The notes under the pieces are model-generated. The model was not told the DNA's origin. It did no database searches and was given only the letters and a program-made list of their open reading frames with translations. From Chondrosia reniformis (Eukaryota > Porifera > Demospongiae > Chondrillida > Chondrillidae): a stretch of 64,000 bases of DNA. The stretch lies in the NCBI GenBank assembly GCA_947172415.1, contig OX359194.1:4526001-4590000 (forward strand), written 5' to 3'. Made by a program: the position numbers and the translations under genes. Shown here piece by piece: positions 13,163 to 26,087 of this stretch; within the stretch, counting starts at the first letter, position 1; each line of letters starts with the position of its first letter.

Positions 13163-15018
13163 TAGTTGTATGTAATAGATATCAACCAGTTGTATGTAGA
13201 AGATGTATGCACTAGTTCTTTGTACTATCTATATACTAGTTTTATGAACTTGGTTTAATGCACTACTTGTATGTACTAGTTGTATGTATATACCAGATGT
13301 ATGTACTAGTTAAATGTAGTAATTTTATATATATACTAGTTGTGTGTACTAGTTTCTAGTTGTTTTATATACTAGTTTTATGTACTCTGTGGATGCACTA
13401 TTTCTTTGAACAAGTTATATTTTTATGTATTAGTTTTATGAAGTAGGTGTGTGTACTAGTTATATGTACTATTGAAAGTTCTAGTTGTATGTACTAGTTG
13501 TATGAACGAGAACTAGCTATATTTACTAGTTTTAGGTACTAGTTGTATGTATTAGTTCTATGTAGTAGTTGCATGTGCTAATTGTATACACAAGTTCTGT
13601 GAACTAGTTGTATGTATATGCTAGTTGTATGTACCAGCTATGTACTAGTTGTATGTTCTAGTTGTATCTACTAGATACTAGTTGTACGTCCTAGTTGTAG
13701 GTACTAGTTATATTTACTATTTGTATGTACTATTTATTTGTGTTTACTAGTTATATGTACTAGTTGTATGCGCTAGCTGTATGTACTAGTTGTATGTACT
13801 ATTTACATTTACTAGGTATACGTGTATGTTCTAGTTATATGTAGTAGGTTTATGTACTAGTTATATGTCCTAGTTGTATGTACTAGTTGAATGCACTAGT
13901 TGTATGTACTAGTTGTATGTACTAGTCACATGTACTAATTATATTTACTAGTTACTAATTTTATAAACTAGTTGTACCCACTAATTTACATGTACTGGTT
14001 ATATGTACTAGTTAATAGTTGTGTGAACTAGTTGTATAACCTAATTGCAAATACTAGTTGTAAATACTAGTTGTGTGAACTTGTTGTTTGTATATAATAG
14101 TTGTATGTACTAGTTTCTAGTTGCATGTACTAGTTTTATGTACTAGTTATATATACTATATGGATGCACTATTCATATGTTCTAGTTATATATTTATGTA
14201 CTAATTATATGTAGTAGGTATTTACTAGTTATAGGTCCTAGTTTTATGTACTCGTTCTATATACTAGTAGTTGTATGAACTACTTGTATGTACTATGTTT
14301 ATGTACTATTTATATGTACTATTTATATTTTTATGTATTAATTATTTGTTGTAGATGTGTGTACTAGTTATATGTACTAATTGCAAATACTAGTTGTATG
14401 TACTGGTTGTATGTATATACTAGTTGTATGTACTAGCTATGTACTGGTTGTATGTTCTAGTTGTATGTACTAGTTGTATGTACAAGTGGTAGGTTCTTGT
14501 ACTAGTTATACTAGGGGCTAAGAAGGTACTAGTTCTATGTAGTAGATACTAGTTGTATGTACTATTTATAATTATTAGGTAAAAGTCTATATACTAGTTA
14601 TATGTAGTAGTTGTATGTACTGTTTATAAGTCCCAGTTTTTTTCCTAGTTGTGTGTAGTAGTTATGTACTAGTTGATTATACGAGTTGTACGTTCTAGTA
14701 TTATGTACTCATTCTGTGAGCTAGTTGTATATCCTAGTTTCTAGTTGTATGTACTAGTTGTATGTACTAATTTTATTTACTAGTTGTATTTACTAGTTGT
14801 ATGTACTATTTATAATTACAATGGATGTTTATTTACTAGTTATATGTAGTAGGTGTATGTACTAGTTATATGTCCTAGCTGTTTGTCGTAGTTGTATGGA
14901 CTAGTTGAATGTACTAGTTGTATGTACTAATTGTATGTAATAGTTGTGGGTATTATTTGGTATGTACTAGTTTTACATAATAGTTGTATGTATATAGTAG
15001 TTGTTAATATAAGCTATG
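13163..15018 (-). repeat. 13-bp satellite, reverse orientation
   Basis: Continuation of the right arm satellite. No gene is seen. It ends at a near-perfect palindrome, TATGTACTAGTAACTAGTAC, where orientation flips. Confidence 0.9.
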
Positions 15019-15796
15019 TACTAGTAACTAGTACATATAACTAGTATATGCGACAAGTATATACAACTAGTACATACAACTAGTATATACAACTAGTTCA
15101 TAAAACTTGTATATAGCTAGTCCAGAGAACTAGTGCATACATCTTATACATACAAATGGTTCATATCTAGTACATACAACTAGTACATACAATTATTACA
15201 TAGAATTAGTATATACAACCAGCTGATACAGCTAGTACATAAGAGTAGTACATATCCCTAGTTCTTACACATATATATAGTACATATATATAGTACGTAC
15301 AACTAGTATATACTAGTAGTACATGCAACTAGAACATGCAACTAGTACATATAAATAGTACATATAACTATTAAATATGACTAGTACATACACATATAAT
15401 TAGTACATAAATATAGTACAAAAAAACTAGTACAGAAAACTAGTTCACAGAAACAATCAAGTAATTTATAGAACTAATTCATTCCTAGTACCTAGTATAA
15501 CTTGTACTAGAACCTAAAACTTGTTCAAACATCTAGTACATACAACTAGTACATACAATTAGGCAATAGCACATACAACTAGTACATATAGTTAGTCCTT
15601 AAAAATAGTACATAAACTACTATATATAACTAGTACATACAACAATTACACACTACTCATACATTCAACTAGTACAAATAACTACTACAGTCGACTAGTA
15701 CATACAAATAGTATTGAGTACATACAACTAGTAACTACTACTAGTTCATAGAACGAGTACATAATACTATATAGAACATACAACTTAAATATACAT
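15019..15796 (+). repeat. 13-bp satellite, forward orientation (flipped block)
   Basis: A ~780-bp block reading in the opposite direction to the satellite on both sides. It accounts for most of the extra length of the right arm relative to the left in this part. No gene is seen. Confidence 0.85.
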
Positions 15797-15967
15797 CTAG
15801 TTGTATGAACTAGTTGTACCTATTAATATTATGTACTAGTTGAATGTATATACCAGTTGTATGTATATACCAATTGTATGTACTAGTGTCTAGTTGTATT
15901 TACTAGTGTTTTGTACTAGTTGTGTGGACTATGTGGATGCACGATTTGTTTGAACTAGTTACATTTT
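15797..15967 (-). repeat. 13-bp satellite, reverse orientation
   Basis: Short return to the reverse orientation leading into copy b. From about 15,905 on it is the mirror of 1,859-1,920, sharing CACGATTTGTTTGAACTAG. Confidence 0.85.
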
Positions 15968-16863
15968 TGGGGCGCCGCAGGTTCCCCTATATTATTTTAA
16001 GAAATTATGTTAACGTATGGTTTCCTGTTCGTAGTCTTGTATACATATATATATATATATGCAGTACAAGTTACAATATACTAAGGTAATTAATATAAAT
16101 AAATAAATAATATAATATAATATAATATAAATAATTCATATGACTCCAGGAAAGGACCTAGCAACAGAATGGGCATAGTATCATAAAGTTTAGGGTATAA
16201 AACTCATTTTTAATTAAAGGATTTTTTATTTAGGTCTCGGTTTGGTAGAAAACGGAGGACAAAGTCTGTATATAAAATGCCATAGGACTATAGAAAACCT
16301 ATGTGAAATTTATATTGAAACCAAGTGTTATATTAATAAAAATTATCAATTGATCAGATCACTGTGAAACCGATATATATCATGGTACATGTATATGACA
16401 AACGTCTGGTGAAGTTTTGCTTAATTAAAATTGCAACACAATCAAGATATAATGAAGAATGCAAGTTTACGATTGCAGAATCTGGTGATGTATTATGATG
16501 TTTCCCTAGTGCGTCACTAACACCTCGTATGTTGCTCGGTACATATTTAATGGATTATCATGTGACGTTGGGAAAACGTCACGGCTCGTTGGAAAAGAAG
16601 ATCATCCTTTCGAGAACGGCTATGACAAGTCAACGCTCTACTACGAGAAGGAGCTACGGAATAAACGAGTTGTAGCGAAGGTTAGATAAAGCGTATTTGT
16701 GTACGTTTCCGTTAAGTTTGAGGCAGAATTGTCCCTATATTGATGCAAAAGAAATTCGTTTAGTCAACCTTAATAAAACTTTGGTAATTGAAGCTCTGTC
16801 TTCTCTTCTTACGCTTTTTGTTCATATTTTTACTTGTCCATGTGTAGCCATATCATACCAATA

Positions 16864-16949
16864 CCATTTTGTAACTTGTACACAAGGGACATCATATACG
16901 TATATAAAGGCCTTGGCCTTTTATGTCCCTTGTGTACAAGTTACAAAAT
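16864..16949. repeat. Hairpin of copy b
   Basis: The perfect inverted arms end in ACACAAGGGACAT and begin ATGTCCCTTGTGT, around a loop with GGCCTTGGCC. Counterpart of 874-961. Confidence 0.88.
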
Positions 16950-17585
16950 AGTTTCTAACTCTGTTGAATATGCCAATGCATGTAACCAACCATCGGTGTT
17001 CTTAGCTCCCTCACAAGGCCAATCAAATCTGCTGTGGCTATTAGCTGAGACCCCTTTAATACTGGAGCCTTTGTTGATATATGGCATTCGGATGTATCAT
17101 CTTCAGTCTATACTAAGGTGTGAAAAGGTAATTGGTAGGCCATGTGTTCTACCTTGCAATTGGATGATCTGTATCAACTACTACTCTCTATGCAGTAGTT
17201 GAGGATTTCAAAACCTGCAACAGTACTAGTGTGACTAAAGTCTTGTGCTGTTTAAAATACTGATTATCCTAGGGGTCACTTGGATCTTTTTAAATTTGTA
17301 ACTTGCACTGCATGTGTAGCTAGTACTTGATTGTAATTTTAATATTGTATAGTCACTTGGCCCTCTTAAATTTGTAACTTGTACTGTGTAGTATTTGATA
17401 GTAATTTTAATATTGCCAGTAACTTTCACTGTGTAGTGTACTTGAGTGTAATTAGCCTCACTATACTTAAGACATTCACTATGAGCAATTTTGTTATGAG
17501 ATTCTACTGTACACATGGAAAACATACACACATGGATAAGAATAAAGCCTTGTTGAACATCAGTAACATAAATTTACTAGTTCTG

Positions 17586-17613
17586 GACGTTTCAACCCGG
17601 AAGTCTTCATCAG
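17586..17613 (-). ncRNA. Hammerhead-ribozyme-like core (copy b)
   Basis: On the minus strand CTGATGA (17,613-17,607), GAAAC and GTC (ending at 17,586) repeat the core of copy a. It lies inside the 18-bp stem hairpin at about 17,535-17,682. The same weaknesses apply: poor stem II and a loopless helix III. Confidence 0.45.
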
Positions 17614-17821
17614 TAATACAGGAAAGGGAATATCAAGTAGTAAATTAGTAAATTCCTGTTCCTGAAGCTCAACAAGGCTTTATTCTCATAATGATCGCAA
17701 CAAACACTCCTAATTCCTACACATGGACAAGTAAAAATATGAACAAAAAGCGTAAGAAGAGAAGACAGAGCTTCAATTACCAAAGTTTTATTATATATAT
17801 ATATCTGTCAAAAAATGGCGG

Positions 17822-18099
17822 ACGTTCGGCTAGCTTCCGTTTTCTAGCTTAAAATTAGCTTTCTCTTCCTTAGCGTAGAACATTGAACGAACGAAATGGA
17901 CTTAAAAATCACCCTCACTAATACTATGTAAAGTGAAGCTTGCGAAAAACGTTTTCTACGAGATATGGCCTTGAAAAATTGACGACCAACAAGAGTCGAT
18001 CGGAAATCAATTAACCGGCTATCTATGGGAACATGCCAAGTAGTTCGAGTTTGCTTAGGGGCGCCTGGCACTCCACAAGGTTTTAAACTCGAAATACTT
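17822..18099. other. Unique-looking stretch, nothing recognised
   Basis: DNA of more balanced composition just outside the inverted repeat. No domain, RNA gene or terminal repeat was recognised. A 75-codon open frame on the minus strand shows no family features. Confidence 0.5.
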
Positions 18100-19290
18100 G
18101 TTTAATATATTAGTTATATGTAGTAGGTGCGTGTACTAGTTATATGTACTAGTTGAAAGTACTAGTTGAAAGTACTAGTTGTATATACGTACTAGTTGTA
18201 TGTACTAGAACTAGCTATATTTACTAGTTTTAGGTACTAGTTGGGGGTATTAGTTGTATGTAGTAGTTGCATGTAGTAATTGTATGTACAGGTTCTGTGT
18301 ACTAATTGTATGTATATACTAGTTGCATGTACTAGTTGTACCTACTAGTTGTATTTACTATTTGTATGTTCTATTTATATGTCTTTGCACTAGTTATATG
18401 TACTAGTTGTAGCCCTAGCTGTATGTACTAGTTGTATGTACTATTTACATTTACTAGGTATACTTGTGTGTACTAGTTATATGTTCTTGTTGCATGTACT
18501 AGTTGCATGCACTAGTTGTATGTACTGGTTGTATGTACTAGTCACATGTACTAATTATATTTACTAGTTACTAATTCTATGAACTAGTTTTACCTAAGAA
18601 TTTTATGTACTACTTGTATGTACTATTTGTCTGTACTAGTTGTATGTATATACCAGTTGTATGTACTAGTTAAATCTACTAGTTGTATATGTATACTAGT
18701 TGTATGTATTATGTGCATGTACTATTCACATATACTAGTTATATGTTTATGCATTAGTTATATGTGATAGGTGTGTGTACTTGTTATATGTAGTAGGTGT
18801 GTGTACTTGTTATATGTACTAGTTGAAAGTACTAGTTGTACCCGCTAATTGTATGTACATGTTCTGTGTACTAGTTGCATGTTTATACTAGTTGTATGTT
18901 TATTTTAGTTGTAGGTACTAGCTTTGTACTAGTTGTATGTACTAGTTGTATGTACTAGTTTTTTGAATTAGTTGTAGGTTCTGGTACAAGTTATACTAGG
19001 AACTAGGAAGGAAGTCGTTCTCTATACTACTTGTGTTGTTTGTTTGAACTAGTTTTATGTACTAATTGTATGTACTAGTTGTATGGACTAGTTGTATGTA
19101 CTTGTTGGATGTACTAATACTAGTTATATTCACTAGTTGTAGGTGCTAGTTGTATGTACAAGTTGTGTGTGGTAGTTGTATGTACTAATTTTATGTACTA
19201 GTTGGATGTTCTAGTTGTATGTTCTAGTTGTGTGTACTAGATATGAACAAGTTGTATGTACAAGATATGGGCACAAGTTTTTTGTAGTAG
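18100..19290 (-). repeat. 13-bp satellite, reverse orientation
   Basis: ACTAGT satellite reading on the minus strand, outside the large inverted repeat. No gene is seen. Confidence 0.9.
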
Positions 19291-19295
19291 CTATC

Positions 19296-19317
19296 AGAGA
19301 GTACGGTAGTACTCTCT
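19296..19317. repeat. Small hairpin at island start
   Basis: AGAGAGTAC (19,296-19,304), GGTA, then GTACTCTCT (19,309-19,317): a perfect 9-bp stem with a 4-nt loop. Confidence 0.8.
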
Positions 19318-19825
19318 AAGTAGGGATGGCCTGAATAAATGGATGCCGTATTCAATGTATAACGGGTTAACACCTTATAAGTAGGCAGTAATGCGTTTTT
19401 ACCTTTTTTAAACTCATAATGTGTCTTTTTTGTACGATTTCAATTGAGGGAAGCTGTTTTCAAGAGCGCATAAAGGCTCCAAGTTTGTAAATCGGTTTCA
19501 GGCCTACTTCTGGTTTTCCTCATTTCTTCTTCTTCTTATTATTATTATTCTTCCTTTTATTTCACGCTAATGCATAAACGCGCTTGTAGATAAATACATT
19601 TTAGGGGCATATCGTCTAAACTAGGGAATAGCTACCTATCTGTCTTCAAACGATTTGTGCAAAGACGGTTTTCTGTGTCGCATAAGAACCTTTTGTCGCC
19701 ATTTTCCAATTAGGAGTTCTTAGTCATCTCCTGATTGCCTTCGACTACGATGTTATATTTCGAGTTTTCGCCAAAAAAATTACAAAACTAATTTTAATAA
19801 TTATATAACATTACAAAAAAAGGAA

Positions 19826-20100
19826 TACAAGTAAATAAAAACATTTAAAAAATGAAATGAGAAGTAGGGATGGCAGTCTATGTTTGGGAGCATCGATCCC
19901 TACTTCTAGTATATCCATGATGCGCCCAAACACAGAAGTGATGTGCATAGTTAAGTTTCAGTATGCCACTTCTGCAATGTTAGCCTTACCATATTATCCC
20001 TTTCTTGTTTCGTTACTTTTTCTAGATGTAATAGATACGGTTGCAGGGACTGCCATCCCTACTTCTCATTTCATTTTTTAAATGTTTTTATTTACTTGTA
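19826..20100. mobile_element. Foldback MITE with perfect 53-bp terminal inverted repeats
   Basis: Positions 19,826-19,878 and 20,048-20,100 are exact reverse complements, separated by 169 bp. The outer end reads TACAAGTAAATAAAAACATT and the inner end GAAGTAGGGATGGCAGTC. No clear target-site duplication is visible. A 74-codon open frame across it is incidental. Perfect 53-bp arms imply recent insertion or arm homogenisation. Confidence 0.85.
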
Positions 20101-22995
20101 GACTAGTTGTGTGAACTAGTTGTACCTACTAATTTTATGTACTAGTTGTATGTACTCTTTGTATATATATCCTAGTTTTATGTACTAGTTAAATGTACTA
20201 GTGTTATATATATACTAGTTGTATGGACTAGTTTCTAGTTGTATGTACTAGTTTTATGTACCCGTTCTATGTACTCTTTGTATGTACTATTTATAATTAC
20301 TAGGTATATGTGTATGTAGTAGGTGTATGTACTAGTTATATGTCCTAGTTGGTTTGTACTAGTTGTATGTTCTAGGTGATTGTACTAGTTGTATGTACTA
20401 GTTGTATGTACTATTTGTGTGTACTGTTAGGATGTACTAGTTGTGTGTACTAATTGCATGTACTAGTTGTATGCACAAGGTTTATGAAGTAGTTCTGTTT
20501 GTATGTACTATGTGTATGTACTATTTATAAATACCAGTTATACGTATGTAGTAGTTATATTTGTGAACTAGTTATATATACTAGTTGTATGCACTAGCTG
20601 TATGTACAAGTTGTATTTATAATTACAAGGTATATGTGTATTTACTAGTCACATGTAGTTGGTGTATGTACTAGTTAATATCCTAGTTGTTTGTCCTAGT
20701 TGTATGTACTAGTTGAATGTACTAATTATATGTACTAGTTAATAGTTGTGTGAACTAGTTGTACGACCTAATTGTAATTACTAGTTGTATGAACTAGTTG
20801 TTTGTATATAACAGTTGTATGAACTAGTTAAATGTGCTAGTGATATATACTATATGGATGCACTATTCATATGTACTAGTTATATATTTTTATACTAATT
20901 ATATGTAGTAGGTGTGTACTAGTTATAGGTCCTAGTTTTTTGTACACCTTCTATGTACTAGTAGTTGATTGAACTACTTGTGTGTACTATTTATACATGC
21001 TAGTTATATTTTTCTGTATTAGTTATATGTGGTAGATTGTGTATTACTTATAGGTACTAATTGCAAGTACTAGTTGTATGTACTAGTTGTATGGACTAGT
21101 ACTAGTTATATTTACCAGTTGTAGGTACAAGTTGCATGGACTAGTTTTATTTACTAGACCTACTTCTATTTAGTAGTTGTAGGTACTAGCTGTATGTAAA
21201 AGTTGTATGTAATAGTTGTATGTACTAATTGTTTGTTCTATTTGTATATCCTAGTTGTATGTACCAGTTATATACCAGTTGTATGTATAAGTTGTATGTA
21301 TATACTAGTTATAAATAGTAGCTATGCACTAGTTGTATATACAAGTTGTACGTTCTAGTATTATGTACTCGTTCTATGAACTAGTTATATGTACTATTTT
21401 ATAGTTGTATGTATTAGTTGTATGTAGTTATTTTATGAACTATTTGTATCTACTATTTATATGTGCCAGTTATATGTGTATTTACGGGTAATATGTTTGT
21501 GTAATAGTTATATGTACTAGTTGTGTGCACTAGCTGTATGTACTAGTTGTATGTACTATTCATAATTACTAGGTATATGTGTATTTATTAGTTATATGTA
21601 GTAGATGTATGTACTAGTTATACGTCCTAGTTGTTTGTCCTAGTTGTATGTACTAGTTGTACGTACGCAATACTATTTGTATGTACTAGTCGAATGTAGT
21701 TGTTATTTGTACTAGTTGAATGTATAAGTAGTGGGTAATTGTTGTATGTACTAGTTATATGTACTGGTTTTATGTACTAGTTGTATGTACTAGTTGTGTG
21801 TACTAGTTATACGTACTATTGCCTAATTGTATGTACTAGTTGTATGTACTAGATGTTTGAACTAATTTTAGGTTGTAGTACTAGTTATACTAGGTGCTAG
21901 GAATGATCTAGTTCTATGAACTACTTGTTTGTTTGTGTGAACTAGTTTTCTGTACTAGTAGTATGTACTATATTTATGTACTAATTATATGTGTATGTAC
22001 TGGTCATATGTACTAGTTATATGTACTAGTTGTATGTACCAGTTTTGTGTAATTGTTGTATGTACTAGTTGTATGTACTATTTATATGTACTAGTTATAT
22101 GTACTAGTTGTATGTACTAGTTGTATGTACTCGTTACATTTGTATGTAATGGGTGTATGTACTAGTTGTTTGTACTAATTGTATATACTAGTTGTACGTA
22201 CTATTTATATGTACTATATATATATGTATGTACTAGGTATATGTACTACTTCTATGTACTAGTCACATGTACTAGTTATATGTACTAGTTACTGGTTGTA
22301 TAAAGTAGTTGTACCTATTAATTTTATGTACTAGTTGCATGTACTACTTGTATGTATATACCAGTTGTATGTACTAGTTATATGTACTAATTTTATATAT
22401 ATACTAATTGTATCTACTAGTTTCTAGTTGTATTTACTACGTTTATGTGCTAGTTGTATGTACTATGTGGATGCACTATTTATATTTTTATGTAATAGTT
22501 ATATGTAGTAGATGTTTGTACTAGTTATATGTACTAGTTGAAAGTACTAGTTGTATGTACTAGTTGTATGTACTAGAACTAGCTTAATTTACTAGTTTTA
22601 GGTACTAGTTGTATGTATTAGATGTATGTAGTAGTTGCATGTGCTAATTGTGTGTACAAGTTCTGTGTACTAGTTGTATATATATACTAGTTGTATGTAC
22701 TAGCTATATACTAGTCGTATGTTCTAGTTGTATGTACTAGATACTAGTTGTATGTACTAGTTGTAGGTACTAGTTGTATGTACTAGATGTATTTACTGTT
22801 TACATTTACTAGGTATACGTGTGTGTACTAGTTATATGTAGAAGTTTTATCTACTAGTTATATGTCCTAGTTGTATGTACTAGTCGCATGTACTAATTAT
22901 ATTTACTAGTTACTAATTTATGAACTAGTTGTACTACGAATTTTATGTACTACTTGTATATACTAGATGTATGCACTAGTTGTATATAGATACCA
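20101..22995 (-). repeat. 13-bp satellite, reverse orientation
   Basis: Long ACTAGT satellite block on the minus strand. No gene is seen. Confidence 0.9.
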
Positions 22996-23917
22996 ATTTT
23001 TTACAACTAGTAAATATAAATAGAACTAGTTCATAAAACTAGTGCATACAACTAGTACATGCAATTAGTATATAAAACTAATACATCCTAATAGTACACA
23101 CAAATAGTACATACAACTAGTACATACAACTAGTACATTCAACTAGAACATACAACTAGTACAAACAACTAGGACATATAACTAGTACATACACCTACTA
23201 CATACAACTAGTACATACACATATACCTAGTAATTATAAATAGTACATGCAACTAGTTCACTCAACTAGTAACTAGTACATATAACTAGTACATGCGAAT
23301 ATTACATACAACTAGCACATACAACTAGAACATACAATAACTTCATAAAACAAGTATACAGCTAGCACAAACAACTAGTGCATACATCTTGTACATACAA
23401 CAGGCTCATTTCTAGTACATACAACTAGTACATACAACTAGTACATGCAACTAGTACCTACAATTATTACTAATTACAACTACCACATACAAGTTGTACA
23501 AACAAGTAGCACCAACAACTATTTAATATAACTATAGACTATTAGTACATACAGCAAGTAGATACAATTAGCACATACAACCAGAACATACAGCTAGTAC
23601 ATACAAATAGTACATATACCTAGTACATAAACATATAAATAGTACATATAAATAGTACATACAAGTAGTACATACAATTAGTATTTAGTACATACAACTA
23701 GCCCCTCCCTAGTACTTAATATAACTAGGACTTGAACCTACAACTAGTACATACAATTAGTACAAAAACTAGTTCAAACAAACAAACAAGTAGTATATAG
23801 AACGAGTTCCTTCCTAGTTCCTAGTATAACTTGTACCAGAAGCTACAACTAGTTAAAAAAACTAGTACATACAACTAGTATCAACATACAACTGGTACAC
23901 AGAACGTGTACATACAA
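22996..23917 (+). repeat. 13-bp satellite, forward orientation, up to satellite junction
   Basis: Orientation flips at about 22,996. The array ends in GTGTACATACAA and then joins the tRNA-like satellite abruptly at about 23,918, inside a tRNA-like segment. No gene is seen. Confidence 0.9.
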
Positions 23918-25344
23918 ACGTGACCGATGGTGTTACGGATGACATCGTCTTGATACAAGGTACGAGGATGTCCTGGTTCAATACCAGGTTGTGTCCTGAA
24001 AAAAGAAAAAAAACCTGAATAATATATATGTTTTATATACCTTATATATAATATATATTGTATATATCTTATATACATATTATATATATATATATATATT
24101 GCATATATATGTAGAGTCAAAAGTGTGTGGTATATAAATAGGACTTCATTTACAACATATATTGGGTGACCCACGTGACCGATGGTGTTACGGATAACAT
24201 CGTCTGGAAACTAGGTACGAGGATGTCCTGGTTCAATACCAGGTTGGGTCCTGAAAAAAGAAAAAAGCACACATAATATATAAGTATTATATATCTTACA
24301 TGTAATATATATTATACATAGCTTATATGCACATTATATATCTTATATATTGCATATATATGTAGAGTCAAAAGTGAGTGGTATATAAATAGGACTTCAT
24401 TTACAACATATATTGGGTGACCCAGGTAACTGATGGTGTTACGGATGACATCGTCTGGATACAATGTACAAGGATGCCCTGGTTCAATACCAGGTTGGGT
24501 CCTAAAAAAACAAAAAAACAAAAAAGCATGCATAATATATATGTATTATATATCTTATACGTAATATATATTGTATATATCTTATATGCATATTATATAT
24601 CTTATATATTGCATATATATGTAGAGTCAAAGTGAGTGGTATATAAAGAGGACTTCATTTACAACATATATTGTGGAACCCACGTAACCGATGGTGTTAC
24701 GGATAACATCGTCTGGATACAAGGTACGAGGATGTCCTGGTTCAATACCAGGTTGGGTCCTGAAAAAACAAAAAAAGCATGCATAATATATATGTATTAC
24801 ATATCTTATATGTAATATATATTGTATATATCTTATATGCATATTATATATCTTATATCTTACATATATATGTAGAGTCAAAGTGAGAGGTATATAAATA
24901 GGACTTTATTTACAACATTTATTGTGGAACCCACATGACCGATGGTGTTACGGATAACATCGTCTGGATACAAGGTACGAGGATTTCCTGGTTCAATACC
25001 AGGTTGGGTCCTGAAAAAAGAAAAAAGAATACATAATATATAAGTATTATATATCTTATATGTAATATATATTGTATATATCTTATATCCATATTATATA
25101 TCTTATATATTGCATATATATGTAGAGTCAAAAGTGAGTGGTATATAAATAGGTCTTCATTTACAACATATATTGTGGAACCCACGTAACCGATGGTGTT
25201 ACGGATAACAACGTCTGGTAACAAGGTACGAGGATTTCCTGGTTCAATACCAGGTTGGGTCCTGAAAAAACAAAAAAAGCATGCATAATATATGTGTATT
25301 ATATATCCTATATGTAATATATATTGTATATATCTTATGTATGC

Positions 25345-25379
<35 letters not shown>

Positions 25380-26087
25380 CATATATATGTAGAGTCAAAA
25401 GTGTGTGGTATATAAATAGGACTTCATTTACCACATATATTGGGTGACCCACGTTACCGATGGTGTTACGGATGACATCGTCAGGATACAGGGTACGAGG
25501 ATGCCCTAGTTCAATACCAGGTTGGGTCCTGAAAAAAGAAAAAAGCCACCATCTTATATGTATTATATATCTTATATGTAATATATATTGTATATATTTT
25601 GTATGCATATTATATATCTTAGAGTCAAAAGTGAGTGGTATATAAATAGGACTTCATTTACAAGATATATTGGGGAACCCACATGCCCGATGATGTTACA
25701 GATAACATCGTCGTATGAGGATGCCCTGGTTCAATACCAGGTTGAGTCCTGAAAAAAGAAAAAAGAAAAAAGGCATACATCTTATATATGTATTATAAAT
25801 CCTATATGTAATATTTATTGTATATATCTTATATGCACATTATATATCTTATATATTGCATATATATGTAGAGTCAAAAGTGAGTGGTATATAAGTAGGA
25901 CTTCATTTACAACATATATTGTGGAACCCACATGACGATGGTGTTACGGATGACATCGTCTGGATACAAGGTACGAGGATGCCCTAGTTCAATACCAGGT
26001 TGGGTCCTGAAAAAAGAAATAAAGGAAAAAAGCACACATCTTATAAATGTATTATATATCTTATATGTAATATATATATATATATAT
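23918..26087 (+). repeat. tRNA-like ~250-bp satellite, array A, part 1
   Basis: Tandem monomers of about 250 bp. Each has a GACCCA or GAACCCA start, the box-A-like GTGACCGATGG, a D-loop-like ATGGTGTTA, a variable anticodon-arm region, and CCTGG-TTCAATA-CCAGG (T-arm and box B) closed by TGGGTC. A tail of A runs broken by G or C, an AT linker, and TATATAAATAG about 37 bp before the next unit complete it. Spacing between successive units is about 250-258 bp. The first unit lacks its acceptor half. Confidence 0.9.
24168..24250 (+). other. Representative long tRNA-like segment (83 nt)
   Basis: GACCCA (24,168-24,173) pairs perfectly with TGGGTC (24,245-24,250). CCG and CGG flank a 9-nt D-loop with A, GG and A at the expected positions. 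The T arm has a 5-bp stem and a TTCAATA loop. The anticodon region CATCGTC...GAGGATG pairs with one mismatch around a 14-nt loop, unlike a normal 5-bp stem and 7-nt loop. The D-arm is most like Arg/Ser-type tRNAs. It is not a plausible functional tRNA. Confidence 0.75.

Larger units (their letters stand above)
15968..17821 (-). repeat. Copy b of the ~1.8-kb inverted-repeat element (right outer arm)
   Basis: Reverse complement of 1-1,858, with the same hairpins, hammerhead-like core and CRE-like palindrome. It begins next to GGGGCGCC and ends in TCAAAAAATGGCGG. Unlike copy a, its outer boundary is inside the window: homology can be followed to 17,821. No coding sequence is recognised. Confidence 0.85.
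19291..20100. mobile_element. Composite insertion island in the satellite
   Basis: About 810 bp of non-satellite DNA. It starts near a small hairpin (19,296-19,317) followed by AAGTAGGGATGGC, and ends exactly at the right arm of a foldback element carrying the same motif, GAAGTAGGGATGGC. The shared motif suggests related insertions side by side or one older element with a nested copy. No protein is encoded. Confidence 0.6.

Noticed and set aside
16697-17202. Protein-coding genes in copy b (84- and 122-codon frames) and their mirror in copy a
   Set aside because: They overlap each other and the hairpins, have no domains, and are shared between copies simply because the DNA is duplicated.
17844-18071. 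75-codon minus-strand frame beyond the inverted repeat
   Set aside because: No recognisable domain or supporting context.
1859-23917. CRISPR array
   Set aside because: Units are degenerate, ~13 bp, without unique spacers, and the context is eukaryotic.
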